NCBI GenBank assembly: GCA_026392695.1
Contig: JAPLBP010000074.1
Location: 1-37,171 of the forward strand
Source: Actinomycetota bacterium
Lineage (GTDB): Bacteria; Actinomycetota; Actinomycetes; Nanopelagicales; Nanopelagicaceae
Reading direction: 5' to 3'
DNA: 37,171 bases
Under the pieces are notes generated by a model that worked only from the letters and a program-made list of their open reading frames with translations, was not told the DNA's origin and did no database searches. The position numbers and the translations under genes are program-made. Positions 8,968 through 18,658 of this stretch are shown one piece after another (the first letter of the stretch is position 1; each line of letters starts with the position of its first letter).

Positions 8968-10081
8968 TAAGAATCTCTTGCACGAATCTTCTTAAGAAGG
9001 CACTTCTCTCATCGAGTGCCTTCACGCTGGCCCACTCATTCTGGGCGTGTGCGCCTGCGCCGATTGCGCCCATCCCGTCCAAAACGCGAGCCCCGGTTGC
9101 CGCAGCAAAGTTTCCGTCGCTTGCTCCACCAACTGCGACGCCTTCGATAGTGAAACTCATTTCGTTAGCGACTCTCTGAGCGATTTCAAATAGTTCTTTA
9201 GTGGAACTTGGCTCAAGTGGCGGTCTATTCAAACCACCGCGAATTTCAAAGCGAGCATCTGGATGTTCAGTCGCTAAGGATCTAATTGCTGCGTCGACGC
9301 GAATTAGATCGGCTTGCGAATATGAACGGGCATCTATATCTAACACCGCCAGATCAGGCACGGTGTTCGTTGTGTTTCCCGATCGAATCATTGTTGGAAC
9401 AACTGTTGTTCCGTGCTCTGAATTTTCGAGTGCTTCAAGTTTTAATATGAGATGGGCGATTTCGACACTTGAATTAATGCCTTTCTCGGGTTCAAGCCCC
9501 GCATGCGCCGCCCGCCCGTGGGCGCTGATTTGGTACATGGCGGTTCCTTTGCGACCGATCTTGACTTTGCCATCAAGAGAGGCTTCCAGTACTAGAACTG
9601 CGCTGGAGTTTCGAGAAAGTTCTTCTATGAGCTCACGCGAAGTGGCACTGCCAGTTTCTTCATCGGTTGTCGCGACGAGGGCAACAGAACCGGAGATTCC
9701 TTTTAGCGAATAGAGTGCTTGGATAAAACCGGCTTTCATATCAAAAACACCGGGCCCGCGAATCACATCGCCCTCAACGCTCCACACTGGCTCGAAGGAG
9801 CCTTTTGGCCAAACCGTATCCAGGTGGCCGAGCAGAACGACTGCAGGATTCTGTGCGCCCCACCAGAAAACGGGCCGACCATTAATTTGCAGAATTCTCG
9901 CGGGAACGCCCAGCACTTCTTCAGCTAGCGTGGCGGCGAGTGAAACGACCTCGTTACACGCTTCAAGATCTTCCGTGGGCGACTCACAGCGGACGAGTCT
10001 TTCCAAGGCGCTAAGTGGTGAAAGCATGGCGTCTATTCTGCCTTCTTTTTCACTTGAGTGCTTCGCATTAGAGGTGCTCAT
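8960..10081 (-). CDS. M20 family metallopeptidase (carboxypeptidase G2-like)
   Basis: 373 aa; VVLLGHLDTVWP, GPGVFDMKAG, TTDEETGS, HAGLEPEKGINS, GGASDGNFAA. Confidence 0.93.
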   Translation of the reverse strand: MSTSNAKHSSEKEGRIDAMLSPLSALERLVRCESPTEDLEACNEVVSLAATLAEEVLGVPARILQINGRPVFWWGAQNPAVVLLGHLDTVWPKGSFEPVWSVEGDVIRGPGVFDMKAGFIQALYSLKGISGSVALVATTDEETGSATSRELIEELSRNSSAVLVLEASLDGKVKIGRKGTAMYQISAHGRAAHAGLEPEKGINSSVEIAHLILKLEALENSEHGTTVVPTMIRSGNTTNTVPDLAVLDIDARSYSQADLIRVDAAIRSLATEHPDARFEIRGGLNRPPLEPSSTKELFEIAQRVANEMSFTIEGVAVGGASDGNFAAATGARVLDGMGAIGAGAHAQNEWASVKALDERSAFLRRFVQEILND

Positions 10082-12273
10082 AGCGGAGCCACGCCGGTAA
10101 TGCGAGGAATCCTAAAAGATTGAACTTCGCCAGTTGCGTGATCTCGAGCGATAAGGGATCCAGCGCTGATGCTCAGTGGATCCACGATTCGATGAGTCGC
10201 CGAGCCATTGTTATCGGCATAGCCGATTGAGAGAGTACAAGCTTGGGCAATAAATTTGTTAAGAAGATCCAATGTTTCATTCGCGGTCGTTCGGGGCAAA
10301 GCGCCTAGCGCGTTTGCAGCGATTTCGCGTAAGGCGTTTTGTTTGTTGCTCGATTTTTCCCCTACGCGAATCGCTCGAAGTGCAGCCGCAAGGGTTTCTT
10401 CAGAAGGCGTTTCCAACTCTCCAATAATTCTTGGGGGACGTGGTTTCGATTTCGCTCGGTTGAGTCGGGGACCAAGCAGAAGCACACCGGAGTTCGACTC
10501 CGCGGCCGGAAGATATCCAGCAGTTCGCAACGTGACGATAATTTCCTTGGCATCCATGTCGCACACCAAAACCTCAGGTGCGATGCGACGCATTGGAAGT
10601 ATTTCCATTCGCTTATCGCTGAGTATTTGCGAAATGAGAGTCGGGTCTTCACACCTAATGTAGGCGCTTGTATTGCCGACCCTTAGACGCCCGTGTCGTT
10701 TAGAGACATCGCTGATTAAATAGTCAAGAGGTTGTGGAATGGGAGTCTTGGAAGTCTTACGCAGAAACTCTCGGATTTCCTCGCCTGTTTTTCCATGATC
10801 GAGTCCACGACGAAGTGAAGTCTCGCTGAAACGATAAACAGTGGCGCCTCCACGGCTCTCAATATCCGCAATCGAGTCCAGCGTTCGGGCAATGTCTATC
10901 TCTAATCTTCCCGGAGCAATCGCTGTGTTATCGCTTTGAATCAAAATATGATTTACCGGTTTTGGTAAGTCAATGTTGATTCCTATTTCTTCTTCTCCCT
11001 GGATGAAAGCAGCACCATATTTCGAGATGGCACCCTGTCCAGTAATTCCTATCCATTCCGCCTCTCGTAGCGTCCACTTAACCAAGTCGGGCTGGAGACC
11101 AGGACTCCGACGAGAAGGCGCTCTCCATTTTGTAAGGGCGAGGAATGAATTGATCTCGGGGCACAGCTCTTGAGAATTTAGAAGCAGATCTAAAGTCAAT
11201 TTTCGCGTGCTTGCGGCGTTTACTCGATCAAGTTCGGGACCAAGAGCAGAAATGTGTTTTGATTCCGCTCGTCCAACAAGTCCACTGACTCTGGAAGTCA
11301 TTAGCCAGAGGGAAGACAATCCTCGCCAACGTTCTTCTGCTCGTTGCGTTAGCCAAAGATCAAATGCGTGGGTGGGCAAAACGCGATCATCTGCGTCAAT
11401 AACAACGAGACCGCTTAGATAAACAAGTTCCGAGACAAATGCCGCGCAGTTTTCATCGACCCCTAAGTGCTCTGCGGCAGATTTAAGATCTCGTACGCCG
11501 AGGCCACCAGCACGCAAGGCACTTGGCGGTTCTTCTGACCAAAAATTCAAAATTTCTTCACACCAGCGAAGGATGGTTGCGATATTTGCTATTGCGGCGC
11601 GGTCGATAACGCTTTGTTTAACGCTCTTACCCTCGATAACAGGAGGGTTAGGCTGCGGATTTCTATGAACTTTCCCACCACGCAAGTGAATTGCGACGTT
11701 GCGCGGCAATACGACAGTTCGTTGATCAAGGGGCACAAGAAAATTTTCTTTCAATAACCATGCGATTCCAGGACCTGGATTTCGAATGTCGCCCACGCTT
11801 CCGCGAGGTGGGCCCCACGTAAGTTGTTCCAAAATCTTCTTAGATCCAGCGGGAGCCTCTTCAAGTTTCTTCATGGAAAGCTTGGCCATAGAGGCCGGAC
11901 CAAGTCCTGCAGGTTCATTCCCCAAGACATCGCGTAGCGTGTGGGGAATTCGTATTCCATCACGCGACGTGTATAGGAGTGCAAGGCTGATGAGGTGGGG
12001 AATTACGAATTTCGCCGAGGGGTCAGTGACCGAAATGATTTCCTTTTCTGTCATCGGCTCATTTATCGCTACGCACGCTTCTAAAACTTGGAATTGCCAC
12101 TCATTGAGTCCATCAACCGCACGCGCCAAACTTGGAGCGGAATTTGCTCGGACGGATAGAGATGAAAGGTCAGATGGGACGGGGGAAATCAAATCTGGAC
12201 GGTTCGCAAAGAGCGCGGCGAGGGATTCGTCGCTTAGCCCGCGCATGTAGTCAGCAAAAGATCTAGTTTCCAT
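10078..12273 (-). CDS. Helicase-associated protein with XPB/Ssl2 N-terminal-like domain
   Basis: 731 aa; helix-rich, no Walker motifs seen; similar to the actinobacterial protein next to XPB (Rv0862c-type). ILIQSDNTAIAPGRLE is typical of the family. Starts METRSFADYMRGLSDESLAALFANRPDL. Confidence 0.85.
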   Translation of the reverse strand: METRSFADYMRGLSDESLAALFANRPDLISPVPSDLSSLSVRANSAPSLARAVDGLNEWQFQVLEACVAINEPMTEKEIISVTDPSAKFVIPHLISLALLYTSRDGIRIPHTLRDVLGNEPAGLGPASMAKLSMKKLEEAPAGSKKILEQLTWGPPRGSVGDIRNPGPGIAWLLKENFLVPLDQRTVVLPRNVAIHLRGGKVHRNPQPNPPVIEGKSVKQSVIDRAAIANIATILRWCEEILNFWSEEPPSALRAGGLGVRDLKSAAEHLGVDENCAAFVSELVYLSGLVVIDADDRVLPTHAFDLWLTQRAEERWRGLSSLWLMTSRVSGLVGRAESKHISALGPELDRVNAASTRKLTLDLLLNSQELCPEINSFLALTKWRAPSRRSPGLQPDLVKWTLREAEWIGITGQGAISKYGAAFIQGEEEIGINIDLPKPVNHILIQSDNTAIAPGRLEIDIARTLDSIADIESRGGATVYRFSETSLRRGLDHGKTGEEIREFLRKTSKTPIPQPLDYLISDVSKRHGRLRVGNTSAYIRCEDPTLISQILSDKRMEILPMRRIAPEVLVCDMDAKEIIVTLRTAGYLPAAESNSGVLLLGPRLNRAKSKPRPPRIIGELETPSEETLAAALRAIRVGEKSSNKQNALREIAANALGALPRTTANETLDLLNKFIAQACTLSIGYADNNGSATHRIVDPLSISAGSLIARDHATGEVQSFRIPRITGVAPL

Positions 12274-12323
12274 AACCTTCCTACATTACTGCCTTATCTA
12301 GACATCTCAGACCGCCAGAGTTC

Positions 12324-13109
12324 CTAGGCGCTTGGCGGACCACTTCTTTTTCGTCGAGACGGCGTAATGAGAGTGATAAGTGAACCTAAGCGACTGATGA
12401 CTGGCCCAAGAATACGGTTGAGAATTCGCGCCCTTCGAAAATCATGAATCGGCCATGATTCGCGTAGTGCTCGAAGTCTCAAGATCGCGTCAGGATTGAT
12501 CGCGCTTGGGTGACCTACACCGAGGAGAAGTGGGAGATCATTGTGACTATCGGAGTATGCGTAACAATCCTTTAGATCAAAACCATGTGAAGCGGCCAGT
12601 TCTTTTATGGCGACTACTTTCTCTTTGCCGTGCAATAGGTTGCCACACATGCGACCCGTGTAGCAGCCATCGGCGGTCTCGACTTTTGTGCCAATCGCCC
12701 CAGTAAATCCAAGCTTTCGGGCTATGAGGGCGGCCATATCTTCCGGAGCCGCTGTCACTAGCCAAACCTCTTCATCATTACTGAGATGGGTCTGAGCAAT
12801 ATCGATTGTTCCTTGCCAAAGCGAAGGCGATACATATTGGTCGTAGACATCTTGAGCCATGAGTTCAATGTCATCGACTTTGTGGCCTGCGATGAAGTCT
12901 GTAGCAGCGCCTTGCCAGCGTTTCATCTCCTCTGGCTTCTCTTTGCCCGTTAATTTAAAGCGAAGATTTGCCAGAACAAATCGAGAGATATCTTTTTTGG
13001 AAAAGAATCCGCGCTGATACATGCCGCGCCCTAAGAAGTAGAGAGTGGATCCTCGGGTAAGCGTGTTGTCGACATCGAAAAAAGCCGCTCGCTTAGGGGT
13101 GGGAGCCAT
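12324..13109 (-). CDS. HAD-IB family hydrolase (SerB-like phosphatase)
   Basis: 261 aa; AAFFDVDNTLTRGST, VTAAPEDM, YAYSDSHNDLPLL. Confidence 0.93.
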   Translation of the reverse strand: MAPTPKRAAFFDVDNTLTRGSTLYFLGRGMYQRGFFSKKDISRFVLANLRFKLTGKEKPEEMKRWQGAATDFIAGHKVDDIELMAQDVYDQYVSPSLWQGTIDIAQTHLSNDEEVWLVTAAPEDMAALIARKLGFTGAIGTKVETADGCYTGRMCGNLLHGKEKVVAIKELAASHGFDLKDCYAYSDSHNDLPLLLGVGHPSAINPDAILRLRALRESWPIHDFRRARILNRILGPVISRLGSLITLITPSRRKRSGPPSA

Positions 13110-13188
13110 TGTCTCAGTCTATCTCCTCGGTAGGAGGTCTTTTCTGAGTAGGGAATGAGTACCTCTCCTGCCGCTTTATGCTTTCTTT

Positions 13189-13748
13189 ATGACATCTGTA
13201 CACGTAATTCGTCACGGGGAAGTAGAAAACCCTAAGAAGATTCTTTATGGGCGTCAGCCAGGTTGGCGGTTATCGCAAAGAGGGTTTCGCCCTTGCAAAG
13301 AGCACAAGAAACCAGCGCGCCGATCGCGAAAGCACACAATATTGAAATCACGACAGATGAGCGGCTCATTGAAGCCTCAAATATTTTTGAGGGCGAGCCA
13401 TTTGGTGTTGGCGATGGCGCGCTCTTACGCCCAAGAGCATGGCGTCATCTCTGGAACCCATGGAGACCTTCATGGGGCGAGCCATATGTTGAGCAAGTAG
13501 ATCGCATGCTTGCTGCTGTTTTTACTGCGCATGCGGCTGCAAACGGGAAAGACGCAATTTGCGTATCGCATCAACTCCCGATTTGGATTTTGCGAAGCGC
13601 AATAGAACAACGGCGAATGTTGCACGACCCGCGTAAACGAGAGTGCAGTCTGGCTTCAGTCACATCGATACATTTTGACGACAACGACATGATCTCCGGA
13701 TTGACATATTCAGAACCGGCTCGACATTTGTTGCCTGCGAAAAAGTAA
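13189..13748 (+). pseudogene. Histidine phosphatase family protein, disrupted by an apparent internal deletion plus frameshift at ~13282-13290
   Basis: Frame 1 (13189 onward): MTSVHVIRHGEVENPKKILYGRQPGWRLSQRG. A different frame continues VSPLQRAQETSAPIAKAHNIEI...CVSHQLPIWILRSAIE...LTYSEPARHL to 13748. Both halves align to one actinobacterial family (Rv0525-type), but the linker between LSxRG and SPLQRAQE is missing. Confidence 0.85.
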
Positions 13749-14296
13749 TGAAGTCACGTTCGCGATTAATTTTTGTTGGGTTTCTGGCCTCATTTCTATT
13801 GTCTTCTTGTGGAGGCGGAAGCTCGTCAAATGGATCACAGAGTTTTGTCGCGGGCAACGGAACTGTTACTTTCAAAAGTGTTGACGCGAGAAAAGCAGCT
13901 CCTTCACTGTCGGGTAGAACTCTTGACGGTGGCAGTTATTCAACTACGGCGGGACGAATAACCGTAGTAAACGTTTGGGCATCATGGTGTGCTCCATGCC
14001 GAGCAGAGGCACCTGCGCTCGCTTCCTTGTCCCAGAGCTATCCGAAAGTGTCGTTTGTAGGAATACTTACTCGAGACAACGAATCGACGGCAAGAGCTTT
14101 TGTGAAAAGATTTTCATTGCCGTATCCGACACTGGTGGACGATTCGGTTCTTCTTGGGTTTCAAGGTTCCCTCTCTGCCAATGCAATTCCCACAACTGTG
14201 ATCATTGACAAGAATGGGCGATTGGCAGCAAGAATTTCCGGCGAAATTACCGTTGCCTCATTGAGGGACTTGATAGATCGCGTGAGCTCTGAATGA
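13748..14296 (+). CDS. TlpA/ResA-like thioredoxin-fold lipoprotein
   Basis: 182 aa; lipobox LLSSC, WASWCAPCRAEAP active site, IPTTVIIDKNGRLAARI. Confidence 0.94.
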   Translation: MKSRSRLIFVGFLASFLLSSCGGGSSSNGSQSFVAGNGTVTFKSVDARKAAPSLSGRTLDGGSYSTTAGRITVVNVWASWCAPCRAEAPALASLSQSYPKVSFVGILTRDNESTARAFVKRFSLPYPTLVDDSVLLGFQGSLSANAIPTTVIIDKNGRLAARISGEITVASLRDLIDRVSSE

Positions 14297-15018
14297 AAGA
14301 CTTCTTCGTAAATCAGATTATGGACGCCACTATGGTGACGGCCTTTCCTATTGCGATCATTACTGGACTTATTTCATTTCTTTCCCCGTGCGTACTTCCA
14401 CTTGTTCCCGGATATATTTCCTATGCAGCAGGAATGTCGAAGAGTCGGAGTAAAGTTTTGCTTGGATCCATTCTCTTTATTTCTGGTTTTAGTTTCCTCT
14501 TTGTTTCATACGGCGTTCTTTTTGGTGGCATTGGTTCGAAGATCTTGGGCCACGAAAAAATCATCACCCAAGTTTTGGGAATCTTTACAATCGGACTTGG
14601 GTTAGTTTTCATGGGTCGCTTCCCCCTGATGAGGAGCTTTAAGCCTTCAATATCAACCACGGGTGGACTTCTCGGTGCTCCTTTACTGGGATTTTTATTT
14701 GGTATTGGTTGGACCCCGTGCATCGGTCCAGCACTTGCCGCTGTGGAGACTTTGGCATTCGAGCAAGCTAGCGCCGCCAGAGGCGCAGTTCTTTCCTTTG
14801 GTTATTGCATAGGTTTGGGAATTCCATTCATTCTCTCTGGTCTTTTTCTGGATCGATCAATGAGGTTGCGAGCGTTTATTTCTCGACGCGGCAACTTAAT
14901 TTCGCAAATCGGTGGATGGATGCTTATCGCAATTGGCGTATTACAGGTCTTGGGAATCTGGAATGACGTCATGAATTCCCTTCGTTCAACTATTTCCGGT
15001 TTTATTCCGGTGGTTTAA
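14293..15018 (+). CDS. ccdA: Cytochrome c biogenesis protein CcdA
   Basis: 241 aa membrane protein; SFLSPCVLPLVPGYISYAAG and GWTPCIGPALAAV. Confidence 0.96.
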   Translation: MKDFFVNQIMDATMVTAFPIAIITGLISFLSPCVLPLVPGYISYAAGMSKSRSKVLLGSILFISGFSFLFVSYGVLFGGIGSKILGHEKIITQVLGIFTIGLGLVFMGRFPLMRSFKPSISTTGGLLGAPLLGFLFGIGWTPCIGPALAAVETLAFEQASAARGAVLSFGYCIGLGIPFILSGLFLDRSMRLRAFISRRGNLISQIGGWMLIAIGVLQVLGIWNDVMNSLRSTISGFIPVV

Positions 15019-16497
15019 ATGAGCGAAGTAACGAACGTTCCCGAGGTTGGGCTTAAAGGCCTGCTTCGATTTGTCTGGCGTCAACTGACAAGTATGCGAA
15101 CCGCGCTAATACTTCTTCTCCTGCTGGGCGTGGCTTCTATTCCCGGATCACTTATTCCGCAGAGAGCACAAAACCCGATGAAAGTGCGAGAGTATTTTGC
15201 GAGCGACCCAACGATCGCTTCGTGGATGGATCGGTTATCGCTTTTCGATGTCTACGGTTCAAGTTGGTTCAGCGCAATCTATATTTTGCTTTTCATATCC
15301 TTGATTGGATGTGTCCTGCCGCGTTCGCTTGAACATCTAAGGGCGGCCCGGGCACTTCCTCCTCTCACGCCCCGCAACCTCCATAGAATGGATTTTCATC
15401 AGATGTGGATTGGATCTGGCGAGGAACTTTCCGTTGCCAAGTCGTGGTTCGGGAAAAAGAGATTTCGAATCCGAGACTTTGAAGGTGCCATGTCTGCGGA
15501 GAAGGGTTACTTGCGAGAAAGCGGCAACCTACTTTTTCATCTCGCGCTCATTTTAATACTCATCGGTGTAAGTCTTGGCGCCCTTTTCAGTATGAATGGC
15601 GAGGCCATAGTAAATGTTGGGGAACGTTTCATAAACACACCAACGACCTATGACGACTTGAGCTACGGCAGACTTTTCCGAGATAGTTCATTGCCACCTT
15701 TCTCCCTTACTGTTGATGATTTCAAGGCAACGTATAACCCAGCCACGAGCGCTCCCGAGGATTACACCTTGAAAGTCAGTGTCATTGAAAAACCCGGAGC
15801 AAAGCCAGTATCCCGAATAATAAAAGTGAACAGTCCGCTTGGATTCGGAAGTACAAATGTATATTTACAAGCCAACGGTTACTCTCCAGTTGTAACTGTG
15901 AAGAACAAAGAAGGCGAGATTGTTCTGCAAGGGCCTATTCCATTTTTGCCTCAAGACTCCAACATGACTTCTATTGGGGCAATAAAAGTTCCAGATACTT
16001 CTCCTCAACTTGGATTTGTAGCCTCGTTCCTCCCGACAGCAGCACGTGACAAGGTTCGCGGTGGTATTTCTTCATATCCAGCAGCGTTAGATCCGCGACT
16101 TCTACTTTCCGTCTGGAAAGGCGATCTGGGACTAGATCGAGGAATTCCACAGTCTGTCTATCGAATTGACACTTCAAAGATGCAAAAAATTGGACTCAAA
16201 GCTTTGAAAGTGGGAGATACCTTCACATATGCTGATGGAAGTATTCGCTTTGACGGCGTAGAGCAGTGGGTGAATCTGCAGGTCGTAAAAGACCCGGGCA
16301 AGGGGTATGCCCTTTTTGGGGGTATCCTCGCCATTCTTGGTTTGCTTGCTTCACTATTTACTCGACGTCGTCGAATCTGGGTTCGAGTGAATTCAGAGGG
16401 AACGGTAGAGGTAGCGGGTCTAGCGAAGAGCGGGGCCCCAGGCCTTGCTGAGGAAATCGATCAGCTGATCACGGACTTGAGGAGAGCCAATCCATGA
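15019..16497 (+). CDS. resB: Cytochrome c biogenesis protein ResB
   Basis: 492 aa; LTSMRTALILLLLLGVASIPGSLIPQR, ResB family architecture. Confidence 0.96.
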   Translation: MSEVTNVPEVGLKGLLRFVWRQLTSMRTALILLLLLGVASIPGSLIPQRAQNPMKVREYFASDPTIASWMDRLSLFDVYGSSWFSAIYILLFISLIGCVLPRSLEHLRAARALPPLTPRNLHRMDFHQMWIGSGEELSVAKSWFGKKRFRIRDFEGAMSAEKGYLRESGNLLFHLALILILIGVSLGALFSMNGEAIVNVGERFINTPTTYDDLSYGRLFRDSSLPPFSLTVDDFKATYNPATSAPEDYTLKVSVIEKPGAKPVSRIIKVNSPLGFGSTNVYLQANGYSPVVTVKNKEGEIVLQGPIPFLPQDSNMTSIGAIKVPDTSPQLGFVASFLPTAARDKVRGGISSYPAALDPRLLLSVWKGDLGLDRGIPQSVYRIDTSKMQKIGLKALKVGDTFTYADGSIRFDGVEQWVNLQVVKDPGKGYALFGGILAILGLLASLFTRRRRIWVRVNSEGTVEVAGLAKSGAPGLAEEIDQLITDLRRANP

Positions 16498-17417
16498 CAC
16501 ATACATCGTTAGCTTATTTATCCAATAACTTCATTTATTCGGCGATGGCCGTTTACACCTTAGCTTTCTTTGCTCACGCATACGAGACGGCATTCGCTGT
16601 CCGCGCTCCGCAGAGCGACGTGGTCGATCCGGCCCACGGCAACCTTCTTGTTAAGACTTTTGATTTTAAACGGACTGAAAGAGCAGCCCGAATCGCAACC
16701 GCTTTTATGATTTTAGGTTTTCTTTTGCTCTTTGCTGGGGCGGTCGCACGAGGACTCTCTGCTGGGCGCGTGCCTTGGGGAAACATGTACGAGTTTTCGA
16801 TTACTGGCGCTCTCGCGTTTAGCGGGGCTTATCTATTTGCCCTTCGGAAGTACGATCTGCGCTGGTTAGGTCTCCTGGTTTCCATTTCGGTTCTGCTTAC
16901 TCTTGGCACGGCCGTTGCCGTTCTCTATCGGCCAAGCGCACCCCTTGTTCCGGCGCTTAAGTCGACGTGGCTGGTAATTCACGTTTCGGCTGCAATTATT
17001 TCAGGCGGTGTTTTTTTACTCTCCAATGTTATTGCGGCCGCTTATCTCTACTTGGATTCAATGGAGCAGAAAGGAGCGCGTAATCGTTGGGCACAACGTT
17101 TACCTTCCTTAGAAGTATTGGATCAACTCTCTTATCGCTTAGTCGCGTTCGTGTTTCCATTGTGGACATTTTCAGTTATTGCTGGAGCAATTTGGGCAGA
17201 ACATGCATGGGGAAAGTATTGGGGATGGGATCCAAAAGAAACGTGGGCGTTTATTACATGGGTTGCTTACGCCGCTTATCTTCACGCCAGAGTGACAGTT
17301 GGTTGGCGCGGTCGCAAAGCAGCGTGGCTTTGCCTATTAGCTGGATCTACTTTTCTATTTAATTACGTATACATAAATATTTGGGGAACAGGCAAGCACA
17401 CCTATTCAGGCTTATAG
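16494..17417 (+). CDS. ccsA: Cytochrome c biogenesis protein CcsA/ResC (named CcsB in some actinobacteria)
   Basis: 307 aa; tryptophan-rich WAEHAWGKYWGWDPKETWAFITW motif. Confidence 0.96.
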   Translation: MTHTSLAYLSNNFIYSAMAVYTLAFFAHAYETAFAVRAPQSDVVDPAHGNLLVKTFDFKRTERAARIATAFMILGFLLLFAGAVARGLSAGRVPWGNMYEFSITGALAFSGAYLFALRKYDLRWLGLLVSISVLLTLGTAVAVLYRPSAPLVPALKSTWLVIHVSAAIISGGVFLLSNVIAAAYLYLDSMEQKGARNRWAQRLPSLEVLDQLSYRLVAFVFPLWTFSVIAGAIWAEHAWGKYWGWDPKETWAFITWVAYAAYLHARVTVGWRGRKAAWLCLLAGSTFLFNYVYINIWGTGKHTYSGL

Positions 17418-17497
17418 GGCGACTCTTCTTGAAAAATTGAACGATTGTGTACATAAAAAAGGACTTGATTTTCGGCGCAACGGCGAGGAGACAGATC

Positions 17498-17947
17498 ATG
17501 GATCTGGAGATCTTCGACGGACTCCCACTAGATATTTCAAGGTTGGACGGACTTCGTTTTGCCGCAGAGGAAGAAGGAATCGAAAATGTATCGAGATTAA
17601 TTCAAGATTGGATTCTAGGACAAACACTTTTTGATGGCACGGGTGAGTGTTTATGCTTAGCCGAAGTAGGTGGGTTAATAATCGGTGTCGGAGGCCTTCT
17701 TAACTGCAAAGTAGTGCCCGATGCTTTGCGAGTAAGTCGTTTTTACGTTCATCCCGATTGGAGAAGGAAGGGCATTGCGCGAGAGATCGCAGATGAAGCG
17801 CTTTCTCATGTGTGGAATTTTGCGAAAGTGGTGACTTGTAATGCTCAGGCTTCTTCGATTGCGTCACTATTTTGGGAATCACTTGGATTTAGAGAAGTAA
17901 ACATGCCTGGAATCACTCATATGTTGGACGTAAGCAAGATCTCATGA
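17498..17947 (+). CDS. GNAT family N-acetyltransferase
   Basis: MDLEIFDGLPLDISR...; VSRFYVHPDWRRKGIAREIADEAL (acetyl-CoA binding), LFWESLGFRE. ATG 17498 follows GAGGAG; the ORF track used GTG 17447. Confidence 0.85.
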   Translation: MDLEIFDGLPLDISRLDGLRFAAEEEGIENVSRLIQDWILGQTLFDGTGECLCLAEVGGLIIGVGGLLNCKVVPDALRVSRFYVHPDWRRKGIAREIADEALSHVWNFAKVVTCNAQASSIASLFWESLGFREVNMPGITHMLDVSKIS

Positions 17948-17955
17948 GTCCCACA

Positions 17956-18282
17956 TCAGACGAGTTTGTTGAGACTCTTCACCAGTAATGGGACATCGAC
18001 GGTCGCCGAAATCCACAATTGAGATTTCTTCACGCGTTGATAATTATGTGCCAGGAGAACCCTTAGTCCGATTAGGCCGGACCAATCGACACCTGATATT
18101 TCATTTTGTGTCTCGATTGAAATAGAAGAGCCCGCCTCACCTATTAATTCGATAACTCGTTCAATCGCTCGAACTTGAGACAAGTGAGAATTGAAATGAT
18201 CTTGACCTTGGCTGACATATTCCGCTAGCTCGGCCGCCAGTTCAGTGATGTCTTGAATGCGGCGCCGATCATTTTGATTCAC
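17956..18282 (-). CDS. hepT: HepT-like RNase toxin (DUF86)
   Basis: 108 aa helical protein; HEPN Rx4HxY catalytic motif in GLRVLLAHNYQRV; partner of the overlapping upstream nucleotidyltransferase. Confidence 0.88.
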   Translation of the reverse strand: MNQNDRRRIQDITELAAELAEYVSQGQDHFNSHLSQVRAIERVIELIGEAGSSISIETQNEISGVDWSGLIGLRVLLAHNYQRVKKSQLWISATVDVPLLVKSLNKLV

Positions 18283-18569
18283 AGTGCAAGTGATTCTGCT
18301 TGAATATGGGCGTCACGAGGATACAAACCACCACGATCTACAAGATCAACTTCCGCGCTAAGGAAAGTTGCAAGTTCTTGCCGCATGTGAACGAGATCGA
18401 AAAGCGAAGCAGATGGGTCGCAATCAACCAGAAAGTCGATATCACTATCAAGTCGATCATCCCCTCGAGCCACACTTCCAAAGACTGCAATGGAGAGAGC
18501 TTTATGGCGTCGCGCGATAGCCTTAATGGCCTCACTATTGGCTCGAAGGTATTCCAGACGTTCGCTCAT
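18279..18569 (-). CDS. mntA: MntA-like nucleotidyltransferase antitoxin
   Basis: 96 aa; FGSVARGDDRLDSDIDFLVD (GSx10DxD). ATGA overlap with hepT. Confidence 0.9.
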   Translation of the reverse strand: MSERLEYLRANSEAIKAIARRHKALSIAVFGSVARGDDRLDSDIDFLVDCDPSASLFDLVHMRQELATFLSAEVDLVDRGGLYPRDAHIQAESLAL

Positions 18570-18658
18570 ACTTTAAGAGTACCAGCGAGGCGAACCAAGG
18601 TGGCAAGTCATATATCGTGCATAAGGAATATAAAAGAAAGGATTTGACTAATAGCTTC

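Noticed and set aside
9201-9713. Long antisense ORF (170 aa) opposite the M20 peptidase, and similar antisense ORFs elsewhere (e.g. 32707-33501, 20334-20822, 11786-12250)
   Set aside because: They are shadow ORFs of well-supported genes, with low-complexity Ser/Arg/Ala-rich translations and no recognisable domains.
13189-13748. Programmed ribosomal frameshifting to join the two phosphatase ORFs
   Set aside because: Joining the frames would still leave the ~20-25 aa linker missing, and I see no slippery heptamer with a downstream structure.
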